NCBI RefSeq assembly: GCF_021545845.1
Contig: NZ_CP088923.1
Span: 3,596,001-3,660,000 of the forward strand
Direction of reading: 5' to 3'
Source: Rhodanobacter thiooxydans
GTDB taxonomy: Bacteria > Pseudomonadota > Gammaproteobacteria > Xanthomonadales > Rhodanobacteraceae
Length of the DNA: 64,000 bases
Below the pieces are notes generated by a model. It was not told where the DNA came from and ran no database searches. It saw nothing but the letters and a program-made list of their open reading frames with translations. Below, piece by piece: positions 1 to 8,004 of this stretch. Within the stretch, counting starts at the first letter, position 1. Every line of letters begins with the position of its first letter. The position numbers and the translations under genes are program-made.

Positions 1-378
1 CCCTCGTTCGCCCCCTCGACGCAGAAGCTCAGCTCGCGCGGGCAGACCCTGCGCGGGCGCAACCCTCCGTACATGGTCGACGGCGTGCCGCAATCGAGCC
101 CGCTGCGCAACGGCTCGCGCGACGCCTACACGATCGACCCGGCGATGATCGAGCGGATCGAGATCGTCGAGGGCTCCAACACGATGCAGGGCCTGGGCGC
201 CGCCGGCGGCCTCATCAACATCATCACCAGGCGGGCACCGAAACGGGACGGCGCGCGCCAGGACGTCACCGTCGGCACCAGCGCGCCCACTCGCGGCGGC
301 CATGGGCTGGACGACGACGACCCGTACTTCGCCGGCCGCGGCCGCGTGGTTTCGCACACCTGGCAGCAAGCGTCTTGA
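1..378 (+). pseudogene. TonB-dependent receptor remnant (plug domain plus short tail)
   Basis: The frame is open from the left edge. It encodes a TonB-dependent receptor plug: LRGRNPPYMVDGVPQ, then IERIEIVEGSN, then GLGAAGGLINIITRRAP, the usual plug signatures of siderophore-type receptors. After about 60 further bases it passes to a tail, DPYFAGRGRVVSHTWQQAS, which resembles a last barrel strand, and then stops. Nearly the whole 22-strand barrel (normally 450 or more residues) is absent, so I read an internal deletion that kept the frame. The N-terminus lies outside the window. The stop overlaps the start of a PepSY membrane protein, a common partner of iron-siderophore receptors. That the tail is truly the old C-terminus is inference. 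Confidence 0.7.
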
Positions 379-1487
379 GCGGGCCCGCCGCCACTGCCGG
401 ACCGATGCCCTGGCGACTGCGCGGACGCACGCGGCAGTGGCTGCAGCGGCTGCACCTGTGGCTCGGCCTCAGCGTCGGCATGGCGTATGCGCTGATCGCG
501 CTCAGCGGCAGCCTGCTCGCCTGGCAGCAGCCGTGGTTGCGCATGGCTTACCCACAGCTCACCGGACACGCCCTGCCCGACGCGGCGCAACGCGCGGCGG
601 TGCTCGCACGCATCGCCACGGAATGGCAGCCACAGGACCTGCGCGCGACCGACCTGCCGCTGCCCGGCCTGCCGGTTTGGCAGCTGTATTTCGGCGACGG
701 CGCGCGCCGTTACCTCGACCCGGCCAGCGGCGAGCTGCTGCTGACGCGCGCGCCGCGCGGCGACGCGCTGCAGGTGCTGCTTGAATGGCACACCCACCTG
801 CTGGGCGGCGAGACCGGCAAGGAACTACTGGGCATGCTCGGCTGGCTGGTGCTGTGTCTGCTCGCGTCCGGGCCGCTGCTGTGGTGGCCGGGCCGACGCC
901 ACGTCGCCGCCAGCCTGCGCCCGCACGCGCAGCCGTCCACGCGGCGCTGGCTGAGCTGGCACCGCAGTACCGGCGTGCTCGCGCTGCCGCTGATCCTGCT
1001 GCTCAGCCTCACCGGCACGCTGATGGTCTACGGCAAAGGCACCGGCCGGCTGCTGGGCGCGGTATTCGCCGAAGCGCCGCCGCCATCGCCCCCGGCGCCG
1101 ATCGCGTGGCGCGATGCGCCGATCGACTGGACCGCCGCGCTGGCCGCCGCCGAGCGCGCACTGCCGGGCGCCGCGCTGCACCGCGTGACGCTGCCGGAGG
1201 CGCGCAACGGCCAGCTGGTGATCCGCGCGCAGGCACCCGGCGAGTGGCACCAGGTCGGGCGCAGCACGATCTGGCTCGACCCCTGGAACGCCAGCGTGCT
1301 CGGCCACCTCGACGCTACCGCCAGCGGCGCCGGCACGCGCATGAACAACGCGGTCTACCCGCTGCACTCCGGCGGCGTCGGCGGCATGCCGTGGCGCGCG
1401 CTGGTGACCGCCGCGGGCGTGCTGCCGCCGTTCTTCCTGGTGACCGGCTTCCTGTTCTGGCGTGCGCGCATGAAACGGCGCGGCTGA
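375..1487 (+). CDS. PepSY-associated TM family protein
   Basis: A 370-residue integral membrane protein of the PepSY_TM family, which is often encoded next to TonB receptors and is thought to act in iron-siderophore reduction or uptake at the inner membrane. Visible features are an N-terminal helix after the basic RQWLQRLHLWLGLSVG segment, a periplasmic stretch with the PepSY-like YLDPASGELL, then helices around residues 150-170 (GWLVLCLLASGPLLWWPGR), 200-220 (LALPLILLLSLTGTLMVYG) and at the C-terminus (VLPPFFLVTGFLFWRAR). Histidines in HLWLG, EWHTHLLGGETG and LHSGG are typical of the family and may bind heme. The TTG start overlaps the stop of the receptor remnant (TTGA), suggesting former translational coupling. 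A start at MPWRLRG about 30 bases on is possible. Confidence 0.82.
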   Translation: MSGPAATAGPMPWRLRGRTRQWLQRLHLWLGLSVGMAYALIALSGSLLAWQQPWLRMAYPQLTGHALPDAAQRAAVLARIATEWQPQDLRATDLPLPGLPVWQLYFGDGARRYLDPASGELLLTRAPRGDALQVLLEWHTHLLGGETGKELLGMLGWLVLCLLASGPLLWWPGRRHVAASLRPHAQPSTRRWLSWHRSTGVLALPLILLLSLTGTLMVYGKGTGRLLGAVFAEAPPPSPPAPIAWRDAPIDWTAALAAAERALPGAALHRVTLPEARNGQLVIRAQAPGEWHQVGRSTIWLDPWNASVLGHLDATASGAGTRMNNAVYPLHSGGVGGMPWRALVTAAGVLPPFFLVTGFLFWRARMKRRG

Positions 1488-1547
1488 GGTCGATACCGGT
1501 GGCGGCCCACCCGCGCTAGCATGCGCGCTGGACACGGGGGATACGCC

Positions 1548-2180
1548 ATGCAGGGCGCCAATCGACGCCCCATCGCCGTGCGCGGCAGCGGCTGGGCGCA
1601 ACGCATCGCCGCGGCGCTGGCGCGCAGCCGGCTGACGCCCAACCAGATCTCCGTGCTCAGCGTGCTGTTCGCGCTGGCCGACGCCTGGGCGCTGCTGGCC
1701 CTGCCTGGCGCAGCCGGTGCGCTGCCGTGCGCGCTGGCGATCGGGCTGCGGCTGTTGTGCAACCTGTTCGACGGCATGGTCGCCGTCGAGGGCGGCAAGG
1801 GTACGGCGACCGGCGCGCTCTACAACGAGCTGCCGGACCGGCTGACCGATTCGCTGTTCCTGGTGGCGCTGGGCTACGCGATCGCGCTGCCCTGGCTCGG
1901 CTGGCTGGCCGCCCTGCTGGCCGCGCTCACCGCCTATATCCGCGTACTGGGCGGCGCCCTGGGCCACGCGCAGGATTTCCGCGGACCGATGGCCAAGCCG
2001 CACCGCATGTGGCTGCTGGGCGTGGCGCTGGTCTTGGCAGCGCTGCCGCCGGTGTGGCGCCAGCCGATCCTGTTCGCCTATCGCAGCACCGGTACGCAGC
2101 CCATCGTCCTCTTCGATTATGCGCCAGCCGCGCCGGTAAGCACGCCGTCGCGTTCCTCGACACCTGGCGTGGTGCGTTGA
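1548..2180 (+). pseudogene. CDP-alcohol phosphatidyltransferase family protein, 3' end replaced by IS66 sequence
   Basis: A multi-helix membrane protein of the CDP-alcohol phosphatidyltransferase family (phospholipid head-group transfer from CDP-diacylglycerol). The signature segment is NLFDGMVAVEGG...GALYNELPDRLTD. Compared with the family motif DxxDGxxAR...GxxxDxxxD, the first and third aspartates are Asn and the Arg of AR is Val, as in a subfamily I remember carrying NLLDGMVAVEGG. I start at ATG 1548, behind GGGGGA, rather than at the ATG at 1521. From roughly base 2075 the frame continues into IS66 tnpC sequence, so about the last 35 residues are foreign and the native C-terminus is lost. 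Whether the stub still works is unknown. Confidence 0.7.
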
Positions 2181-2548
2181 TGGTGGACAACTACGGCGGC
2201 TACAAGGCGCTGTTTGCCGCCGGCGTCACCGAACTGGCCTGCTGGGTGCATGCGCGGCGCACTTCGTCGATGCGCACCAGGCCAGTGGCAGCCCGCTGGC
2301 CAGGGAGGCGATCGACCGCATCGTCGAGCTTTACGCCATTGAAGCCAAGCTGCGCGACCTCGACGATGCCACCCGCCTGCGCGAGCGACGCCGCCATCTC
2401 GCCCCCCGGCTCGACGCCTTCAAACACTGGCTGGATGGCCTTCAGCCCAAGGCTCTGGGCAACAGCGGTCTGAGCCGCGCCGTCCATTACACTCTCCGAC
2501 GCCGGGAGGCGCTTATGCGCGTCCTCGACGACGGCGCCTGGCCGATCG
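2085..2548 (+). pseudogene. tnpC: IS66 transposase TnpC, middle fragment (frameshifted)
   Basis: Read across two one-base deletions (near 2127 and 2255), the translation is that of an IS66 TnpC catalytic region: [89 protein letters not shown] and finally [11 protein letters not shown]. The text breaks off after the codon start for the conserved PID and continues after the intron at 4541. Without the missing N-terminal part and with both frameshifts it cannot make a working transposase. Confidence 0.85.
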
Positions 2549-2662
2549 GTAGAGTCGAGATGTGGCGCGGTGGCGTTAGGTTTGGCATATCGGTTGCCGC
2601 CTCTTTCGATCGGCGGTGCCTTACTGTCCGGACCATGACTCCGTTTCCACATCCCGCTCATC

Positions 2663-2695
2663 GAACCGTACGTGCAGATTTCCCGCATACGGCTC
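2663..2695 (-). ncRNA. Group II intron domain V
   Basis: On the minus strand the segment starts GAGCCGTATGCGGG and ends GCACGTACGGTTC, forming the short domain V hairpin with the catalytic AGC triad near its base (GAGCC...GGUUC closing stem). It lies just downstream of the maturase stop codon, as expected. Domain V holds the metal-binding active site of the ribozyme, and its intact stem argues that splicing may still be possible. Confidence 0.85.
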
Positions 2696-2707
2696 TCTTT
2701 CAGTGCA

Positions 2708-4036
2708 TCAGACCTTCGCGTTCGACAAGTTCATGCGTGGCGACGTGAGGCGTATCAGTCCCCATTTCTCATGAAGACATTGGTCGGAGTACTGGCGGTA
2801 CCCCGTTCCCTTGCGGCCTTGTTTTCGCATCAACCAGATTCGTAGCCGTCGTCGGGTGTAGTCCTGTACAAGTCGATAACTGGAAGACACCGGCCCTTGG
2901 TTAAAGTAGCCAGCCCAGCCTCGAAGCAGCGGATTGAGTTCGTCAATCCGTGAGGACACATCCTTGTTGAACCATCGCGACGACGTAGCGTCGTGGACTT
3001 TCCGAAGTACGCTCTTGATGGCCTTCTTCGATGGAGCCGAACCCCAGTACGGGCGCCCGTCCTTGCCAAAGAAGCGGCCGACGGTGTAACCGAGAAAATC
3101 GAAGCGCTCGGCCGGCAATCGAACCAGCCGGGTCTTCTTCTCGTTGACCGTCAACCCCAGTTGCGTCATCAAGTGGCGCACCACCTCCAGCGCTCGCTCG
3201 CCTCGTCCTGACGGACAGAGGATCACGAAGTCGTCTGCGTAGTTGACCACCTCGGCACCCAGTTCTTGTGCGTATCCGAAGCGATGCCACGCCAGCATGA
3301 AGCGCCGGAAATACAGGTTGGCCAGAAGGGGCGAAATGATGCCGCCTTGCGGCGTGCCGCGATGATGGCTTTTCGCCTCGGTGCTGATGCGTACGCCCTG
3401 TGGCCTACGCTCCATCACCGCCGCATCCAGCCACCGTCGAATCATCGCCAGCAACGTGCCGTCGGCGATCCGACGGGCGACACAACGCATCAGGTCGCCG
3501 TGGGGAATGGTGTTGAAATAATCGGACAGGTCCGCATCGACGACTTCACGCGCTCCACGTTGAGTAATACCAAAATGGATGCAACGCAACGCCATCTTCG
3601 CGTCACGCCCCGGCCGGAAACCAAACTGCCGAGGCGAGAGGTCTTCATCGAAGATCGGGCCGATCACCAGCAACACCGCCATCTGCACTACCCGGTCCCG
3701 TATCGTTGGAATACCGAGCGGCCGTTCCCCTCCATTGGCCTTGGGGATCCATACGCGCAACAGGGGCATTGGCCGATAACTCTTGGCGCGCAACTCCTGC
3801 TGCAATCTTTCCAACCAGCACCCGCGTCCGTGGTCTTCAATATGCTCGAAGCGCTCTCCATCGCTGCCCGGCGCACCGTGATTGGCACGGCACCGTCGGT
3901 ATGCTTCGTCGAGCACGTCCGTGCGACACACCTTGTCCCACAGACTATGGAAACGTGCGGTCGGTTCTGCCTTGGCTTTCGCCTGCAATGCGGTCTGCAA
4001 CGTCCGAACCTTTTCGGGCGAGGTTCCTAGACTCAT
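2708..4036 (-). CDS. ltrA: Group II intron reverse transcriptase/maturase
   Basis: A 442-residue intron-encoded protein that assists splicing and retrohoming of its host intron. RT blocks appear in order: [26 protein letters not shown] (catalytic Asp), [26 protein letters not shown] (the YADD active site) and FDFLGYTV. The maturase domain X contains LRGWAGYF. The protein ends soon after (RMNLSNAKV) with no visible HNH endonuclease, so this is an En-minus type that would rely on other routes for target priming. I chose ATG 4036, behind GAGG, over the upstream 4060 start. The frame is intact with no internal stops, so the intron could be active. Confidence 0.93.
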   Translation of the reverse strand: MSLGTSPEKVRTLQTALQAKAKAEPTARFHSLWDKVCRTDVLDEAYRRCRANHGAPGSDGERFEHIEDHGRGCWLERLQQELRAKSYRPMPLLRVWIPKANGGERPLGIPTIRDRVVQMAVLLVIGPIFDEDLSPRQFGFRPGRDAKMALRCIHFGITQRGAREVVDADLSDYFNTIPHGDLMRCVARRIADGTLLAMIRRWLDAAVMERRPQGVRISTEAKSHHRGTPQGGIISPLLANLYFRRFMLAWHRFGYAQELGAEVVNYADDFVILCPSGRGERALEVVRHLMTQLGLTVNEKKTRLVRLPAERFDFLGYTVGRFFGKDGRPYWGSAPSKKAIKSVLRKVHDATSSRWFNKDVSSRIDELNPLLRGWAGYFNQGPVSSSYRLVQDYTRRRLRIWLMRKQGRKGTGYRQYSDQCLHEKWGLIRLTSPRMNLSNAKV

Positions 4037-4540
4037 CGTCAATCCTCGGGTTCTTGCCACGTTCCGACATTTGCCCTGAAACAGGGGGCCTTGGCTCCAC
4101 CGGCATTACCCGGCTTCGTCGCTACTACGCCCCCATCCGCCATCCGCTCCGGCCGGCTCCACCTCTCACGAGGCCGCCGTTGCACGGTTGCCTTCCGCGC
4201 ACCGATGCGGACTTCCCTTGTTGCGTCAATGATCATGACTACGCGTGCTGCCACCACTACCCCGGTGGGATCCTCGGATGCGTTTCTCGCTCGCTTCTCC
4301 GACGACGACGGCCTTTCCCGTTATTGTGGCGGGTCGGCTCCCACAACGATGTTTCGAGGCCTGCTCAGTGTTCACTCACGTTGCGGCCCGCGTAGCGCGC
4401 TGACCTCCTTCGAGGCCGTTTCAGGAAGTGCTTCAGCCCATTCGTTGCCTCTTGGACCGCCCCTTGTGCTTCCGGCTGGAACGAGAGTTTGCCGGGTCGG
4501 TTTCGCACCGACGAACCATTGACACCTTTACAAGGCACAC

Positions 4541-4764
4541 ACAACAACCCCATCAAAAACGCCATCCGGCCCATCCCCGTCGGTCGCAAGAACTGGCTCT
4601 TCGCCGGCTCCGAAACCGCCGGTCGGCGCGCCGCGGCCATCATGAGCCTGATCGCCACCGCCAAGGCCAACGGCCTTGAACCCCACGCTTGGCTCACTGA
4701 CGTCCTCACTCGACTACCCACAACCAAGGACCGCGATATCCACACGTTACTGCCATTGGCATAG
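4541..4764 (+). pseudogene. tnpC: IS66 transposase TnpC, C-terminal fragment
   Basis: This is the exon downstream of the group II intron. It translates as NNPIKNAIRPIPVGRKNWLF, AGSETAGRRAAAIMSLIATA and KANGLEPHAWLTDVLTRLP, ending HTLLPLA and a stop. It is the standard IS66 TnpC C-terminus (NNxxENxIRPxxxGRKNWLF followed by the AxxxY/LxxTAKxNGxxP helix). There is no frameshift in this part. Confidence 0.88.
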
Positions 4765-4786
4765 CCACCTGGCGGGCAACAAGGTG

Positions 4787-4804
4787 TGACGGGCGGACGC
4801 TTAC
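4787..4804. repeat. IS66 right terminal inverted repeat
   Basis: TGACGGGCGGACGCTTAC ends the element; its reverse complement starts GTAAGCG, the usual IS66 terminus. The matching left repeat is absent from the window. Bases 4805-4980, between this repeat and the first island gene, show no recognisable feature. Confidence 0.75.
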
Positions 4805-4980
4805 GGACAACCTCATGTCCGTGGTGATCTCCACACTCATTCAGATGAGTACGGGGGTCCCCGCGATGCCTGCGCATCCACGCCCGGCAGACATGAGAGA
4901 ATCGCCCGTCCATCGCCAATGGCTTTCGGATGGCCTTGCGCAGCGCAGACGTCCAGACGTCCGAAACAAACGCCAGTCGG

Positions 4981-5421
4981 CTAGTCAGAAGCCGCATCAA
5001 TGATGTGCATTCGCACCTCACCGAGCAATGGTTCTCTGAAGTATGAGATGCGCCAGTCCTTGTACGTGGAGTACGGACTGCTCACCATGTCGACACCGCG
5101 AGCTACCAGTTCCGAATAGGTACGTTCGACGTCATCGACCCCGAAGCCAATGTGATAGAAGCCTTCCCCATGTTCCTTCAGGTGGCGGTGCAGCTCACTG
5201 TCCGCGGCTACCGGTGCTACCACCTCGAGATTCATGTTGGCCAATCTGAAAATGGCTACTTCCGCACCGCGGCTCGGAACGGGCCCGCGTTCACCAACCT
5301 TGATGCCGAGCAGCCTCTCGAACCGTGCCACGGCCCGGTTAAGATCAGCCACCACGAACGCCAGGTGATGGACCCGGTCGATGGTTGGCGAAGCTTCCAT
5401 TTGACTGGCCTCTGTGGTCAC
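4981..5421 (-). CDS. VOC (glyoxalase/epimerase) family protein
   Basis: A 146-residue single vicinal-oxygen-chelate domain most like methylmalonyl-CoA epimerases. It has the N-terminal VHHLAFVVADLNRAVARFE strand-helix unit with the first metal histidine, NLEVVAP supplying an acidic ligand, and FYHIGFGVDDVERTYSEL with the second histidine, ending in VRMHIIDA. Epimerases of this type invert an alpha carbon next to a CoA thioester; that this copy acts on a CoA intermediate of the island pathway is inference. It is the last gene of the minus-strand operon, 6 bases after the regulator. VOC domains also serve as dioxygenases and lyases, so the reaction is open. Confidence 0.75.
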   Translation of the reverse strand: MTTEASQMEASPTIDRVHHLAFVVADLNRAVARFERLLGIKVGERGPVPSRGAEVAIFRLANMNLEVVAPVAADSELHRHLKEHGEGFYHIGFGVDDVERTYSELVARGVDMVSSPYSTYKDWRISYFREPLLGEVRMHIIDAASD

Positions 5422-5427
5422 GATGCC

Positions 5428-7281
5428 TCAATTGATCTGATTTTGCTTCAGGCGCCGCCATAGCGTGGTCGGACTGATACCAAGATATTCGGCGGACTCG
5501 GATCGCTTGCCCCCGAACATCTTCAATACCCGAGTGATCTCCTCCAGTTCGACGTTCTTGAGGTGACCCTGGGCTGCACTTTCACTGCTGTTGTCAGTGT
5601 AGATTTCCGGCGCCAGACGCGGCAGGTAATCCACGATGGCCTGGCTGCTTTGGTAAAGCTGGCCTGACACGACCAGCCGCTCGATGAGGTTCTCCAACTG
5701 GCGCACATTTCCCGGCCAGTGGTAACCACGGAAAATCGGTGAGAGCCCATCCACCAGGACATCCACGTCGATGCTGACACGGTATTTTGCAACCGCGCGG
5801 CGCGCCATGTAGCCGGTCAGCATGACGATGTCCTCCGGGTGCTCGCGCAATGGCGGCATGCGGATGCGGAAGGTATTGAGCCGATAATAAAGATCTTCCC
5901 TGAAGCGGCCGGCATGCATCTCGGCTGCCAGATCGACGTTGCAGGCAACGATGAACTTGACGTCCAGGGGTATTGCCTTGCGCCCGCCGACTGGCATCAC
6001 CTCCATTTCCTGCAGCACCCGCAGCAACTTCGCTTGGTGTGCCAGGCACAACGAATTGATCTCGTCCATGAAAAATGAACCGCCATTGGCCGCCTCAAGC
6101 AGCCCGGATCGGCCACCGCTCTTGGCGCCGGTAAACGCGCCGTCCAGGTAGCCAAACAACTCCGACTCGAACAAATCGACCGGGATAGCCGAACAATTCA
6201 CCGTGACAAACGGGCCGCTGGCGTGGTCACTGGCAGCGTGCACCGCGCGCGCTGCCAACTCCTTGCCGGTTCCGGTCTCGCCATGCAACAGGACGATGCG
6301 GGCGCTGGCACCGTAGACGTCCAGCAGCTTCTGCACTTCGGCCATGGACTGCGACCGGAACACCAATCGCCGACTGTCACTGGGAACCTCGGCAGGCTGG
6401 CTGAGCTCGAAGCGATAGGCATATATCGGGGTACCGTCAGCAAGCTCCAGCACGTCCTTGCTGACCACGCACGGACGAGTGCCAAGCATCGTCTGCTCGG
6501 CATGCAGGCGCGGCGCGTCGAGTAGCTGCTTGTCGAGGATGCCTTCCAGGCGCTGTCGCTTGGCGAAGCGCGGAATCTGCGACAGAGCCGCGCTGTTCGA
6601 AGCCATCACGGAGCCGTCCCGTGCGGTGAAAACAGTGGGGCACGAGCTGCCATCGAGGGCTAGTCGCAACAATGATTCCTGCTGGCGCTGGTGAGCGTGT
6701 TGCCCGGCCCAGCGAATCGCCTTGTGCAGCAGGGCGCGACAGGAAGTGCGTGAATAAATCAGTACCGAGCTGATGTTCCACTGGTCTGCAAGATCGCAGG
6801 CATAACTCGAACCGATGACCACACCGTAACCCTCGTTGCGATGTCGGTGGAATATTTCCTTGATCTCTTCGGCCGTCGTGTAGGTGCAGTGCAGGACTTC
6901 GATATCATCGAACACCTTCAGCACGTCGAGGTCGTTCTCCTGGCGTTCGTAGGTCAGCAGCAGGATTCGCCGCGAAATGCGCCGCGCCGTCAGGACCGCA
7001 TGGATCAGATCCGCCGAGGTGACCTTGAGGCCAACGACAGGTACCGACAGGGTGTCCTTCAAATAGAACGAGTTCGCCCCGGCACTGACGAAGACATCGA
7101 CCTGCTGCGCCTCCACCAGCTCCTGTGCCGAGCGCACGGCATCACTGAACAGGCGATCGATGACTGTGATTCGCGCGACACCGCGAAACTCGTCCACCAC
7201 GCTGTGGATCACTTGGGTGAACTTGGAATTGCCAATGACGCATACGCGCGGCCGGCTCAGATTGTCAGCACTGAATCCCAC
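5428..7281 (-). CDS. Sigma-54-dependent transcriptional activator with PrpR-type sensor domain
   Basis: A 617-residue enhancer-binding protein. Residues 1-180 resemble the PrpR N-terminal sensor (PRVCVIGNSKFTQVIHSVV..., FVSAGANSFYL, VPVVGLKVTSADLIHAV), a PAS-like part follows (about 200-300), then the AAA+ domain with Walker A GETGTGKE, the sigma-54 contact loop GAFTGA, Walker B GGSFFMDEI and arginine-finger region FREDLYYRLN. The C-terminal Fis-type helix-turn-helix is RSESAEYLGISPTTLWRRLK. PrpR itself responds to 2-methylcitrate, so a dicarboxylate or CoA-derived effector is plausible. I chose GTG 7281, preceded by GGAGG at a 6-base spacing, over an upstream ATG at 7329. Its likely target is the sigma-54 promoter at the head of the same operon. 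Confidence 0.9.
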   Translation of the reverse strand: MGFSADNLSRPRVCVIGNSKFTQVIHSVVDEFRGVARITVIDRLFSDAVRSAQELVEAQQVDVFVSAGANSFYLKDTLSVPVVGLKVTSADLIHAVLTARRISRRILLLTYERQENDLDVLKVFDDIEVLHCTYTTAEEIKEIFHRHRNEGYGVVIGSSYACDLADQWNISSVLIYSRTSCRALLHKAIRWAGQHAHQRQQESLLRLALDGSSCPTVFTARDGSVMASNSAALSQIPRFAKRQRLEGILDKQLLDAPRLHAEQTMLGTRPCVVSKDVLELADGTPIYAYRFELSQPAEVPSDSRRLVFRSQSMAEVQKLLDVYGASARIVLLHGETGTGKELAARAVHAASDHASGPFVTVNCSAIPVDLFESELFGYLDGAFTGAKSGGRSGLLEAANGGSFFMDEINSLCLAHQAKLLRVLQEMEVMPVGGRKAIPLDVKFIVACNVDLAAEMHAGRFREDLYYRLNTFRIRMPPLREHPEDIVMLTGYMARRAVAKYRVSIDVDVLVDGLSPIFRGYHWPGNVRQLENLIERLVVSGQLYQSSQAIVDYLPRLAPEIYTDNSSESAAQGHLKNVELEEITRVLKMFGGKRSESAEYLGISPTTLWRRLKQNQIN

Positions 7282-7367
7282 GAGCCACCTCCGTATCCAA
7301 CATCCACAACCCGATGCAAACGCCCCCAAGCCTTCAACGCAGCCGGTTATCTGAAGCTAGCATGCCG

Positions 7368-8003
7368 TCAGCGAAAAACCCATGGCTCGTTCAGCTGACG
7401 TGTCACCTCGTAGGCACGAATCGCATCGGCCATCGTCAAGGTCTCGCCGATGTCATCGAGCCCATGCAGCAAGTTGTGCTGGCGCCCTGGATCAAGCTCG
7501 AACACCAGCCGGGTATCACCCAACACCAGTTCCCTGCGAGCCACATCGATGCTCGCCGTCATGCCCGGGGACGGAAGGCACTGCGCGAACAGTCGATCAA
7601 TCACGGATTGTTCCAGGCGGATCGGCAAGACTCCGTTGTTGAAACAGTTATTGAAGAAGATGTCGCCGAAACTTGGCGCAAGGATCACGCGTACCCCGAA
7701 ATCACGCAGCGCCCAAACCGCGTGCTCCCGACTTGAACCACAACCGAAATTGGCCTGTGTCAAGACCACCGAGGCCCCGCGATATGGCGCCTGATTGAGC
7801 ACGAAATCCGGATTCTCGCGTCGGCTCCCCGGCGGCGTATCAAGCTCACCGGAGTCAAGGTAGCGCTCGTCATCGAACAGGAACACGCCAAAGCCGTGCG
7901 ACTCCAGGCTCTTCAGGTACTGCTTCGGCAACAGCACGTCGGTGTCGATGTTGGCGCGATCGATCGGAACGACAACGCCCTCGTGGTGGGTCCATGCCTG
8001 CAT
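7368..8003 (-). CDS. leuD: 3-isopropylmalate dehydratase small subunit-like hydratase subunit
   Basis: A 211-residue LeuD-type swivel-domain subunit of the aconitase superfamily. Visible motifs are VPIDRANIDTDVLLPKQYLK at the start, NFGCGSSREHAVWALRDFG (substrate-binding GSSREH loop) and FGDIFFNNCFNNGVLPI. With the large subunit encoded 1 base upstream it should form a (de)hydratase of an alkylmalate/alkylmaleate. Length fits LeuD (about 200-215). There is no leuA or leuB nearby and the gene sits in a catabolic operon, so I infer a substrate other than isopropylmalate (for example a substituted maleate), although motifs alone do not exclude leucine synthesis. Confidence 0.85.
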   Translation of the reverse strand: MQAWTHHEGVVVPIDRANIDTDVLLPKQYLKSLESHGFGVFLFDDERYLDSGELDTPPGSRRENPDFVLNQAPYRGASVVLTQANFGCGSSREHAVWALRDFGVRVILAPSFGDIFFNNCFNNGVLPIRLEQSVIDRLFAQCLPSPGMTASIDVARRELVLGDTRLVFELDPGRQHNLLHGLDDIGETLTMADAIRAYEVTRQLNEPWVFR

Positions 8004-8004
8004 A

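Larger units (their letters stand above)
2549..4540 (-). mobile_element. Group II intron inserted antisense in IS66 tnpC
   Basis: A group II intron of 1992 bases on the minus strand. On that strand it begins GTGTGCC (consensus GUGYG) and ends ...CTCTAC (consensus AY). Removing exactly 2549-4540 rejoins ccgatcg with acaacaacccc, which restores the IS66 motif PIDNNPIKNAIRP, so the boundaries are firm. A candidate EBS1, GCAACAA at 4218-4224 on the minus strand (about 316 nt into the intron), can pair with the 5' exon IBS1 TTGTTGT, with one G-U pair. The ribozyme 5' domains occupy about 4540-4040, the maturase ORF follows, and domain V lies at 2663-2695. About 114 nt separate domain V from the 3' end, longer than the usual domain VI, suggesting a 3' extension. 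Confidence 0.92.
2075..4804 (+). mobile_element. IS66-family element, 5'-truncated, interrupted by a group II intron
   Basis: The transposase (tnpC) remnant runs on the plus strand from about 2075 to 2548 and resumes at 4541. The left half of the element, including the accessory ORFs and the left inverted repeat, is gone; the left junction with the phosphatidyltransferase gene is approximate. The right end keeps TGACGGGCGGACGCTTAC, the outward-reading form of the usual IS66 terminus GTAAGCG. Loss of one end and two frameshifts make it immobile. It forms the left border of the accessory island. Confidence 0.85.

Noticed and set aside
126..797. Long open frames antisense to the PepSY gene and similar shadows across the GC-rich core (for example 825-2003, 25708-26670, 32225-34222, 36107-38062 and 47459-50530)
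   Set aside because: They are codon-position shadows in high-GC DNA: arginine-, alanine- and histidine-rich text with no family motifs, overlapping well-supported genes.
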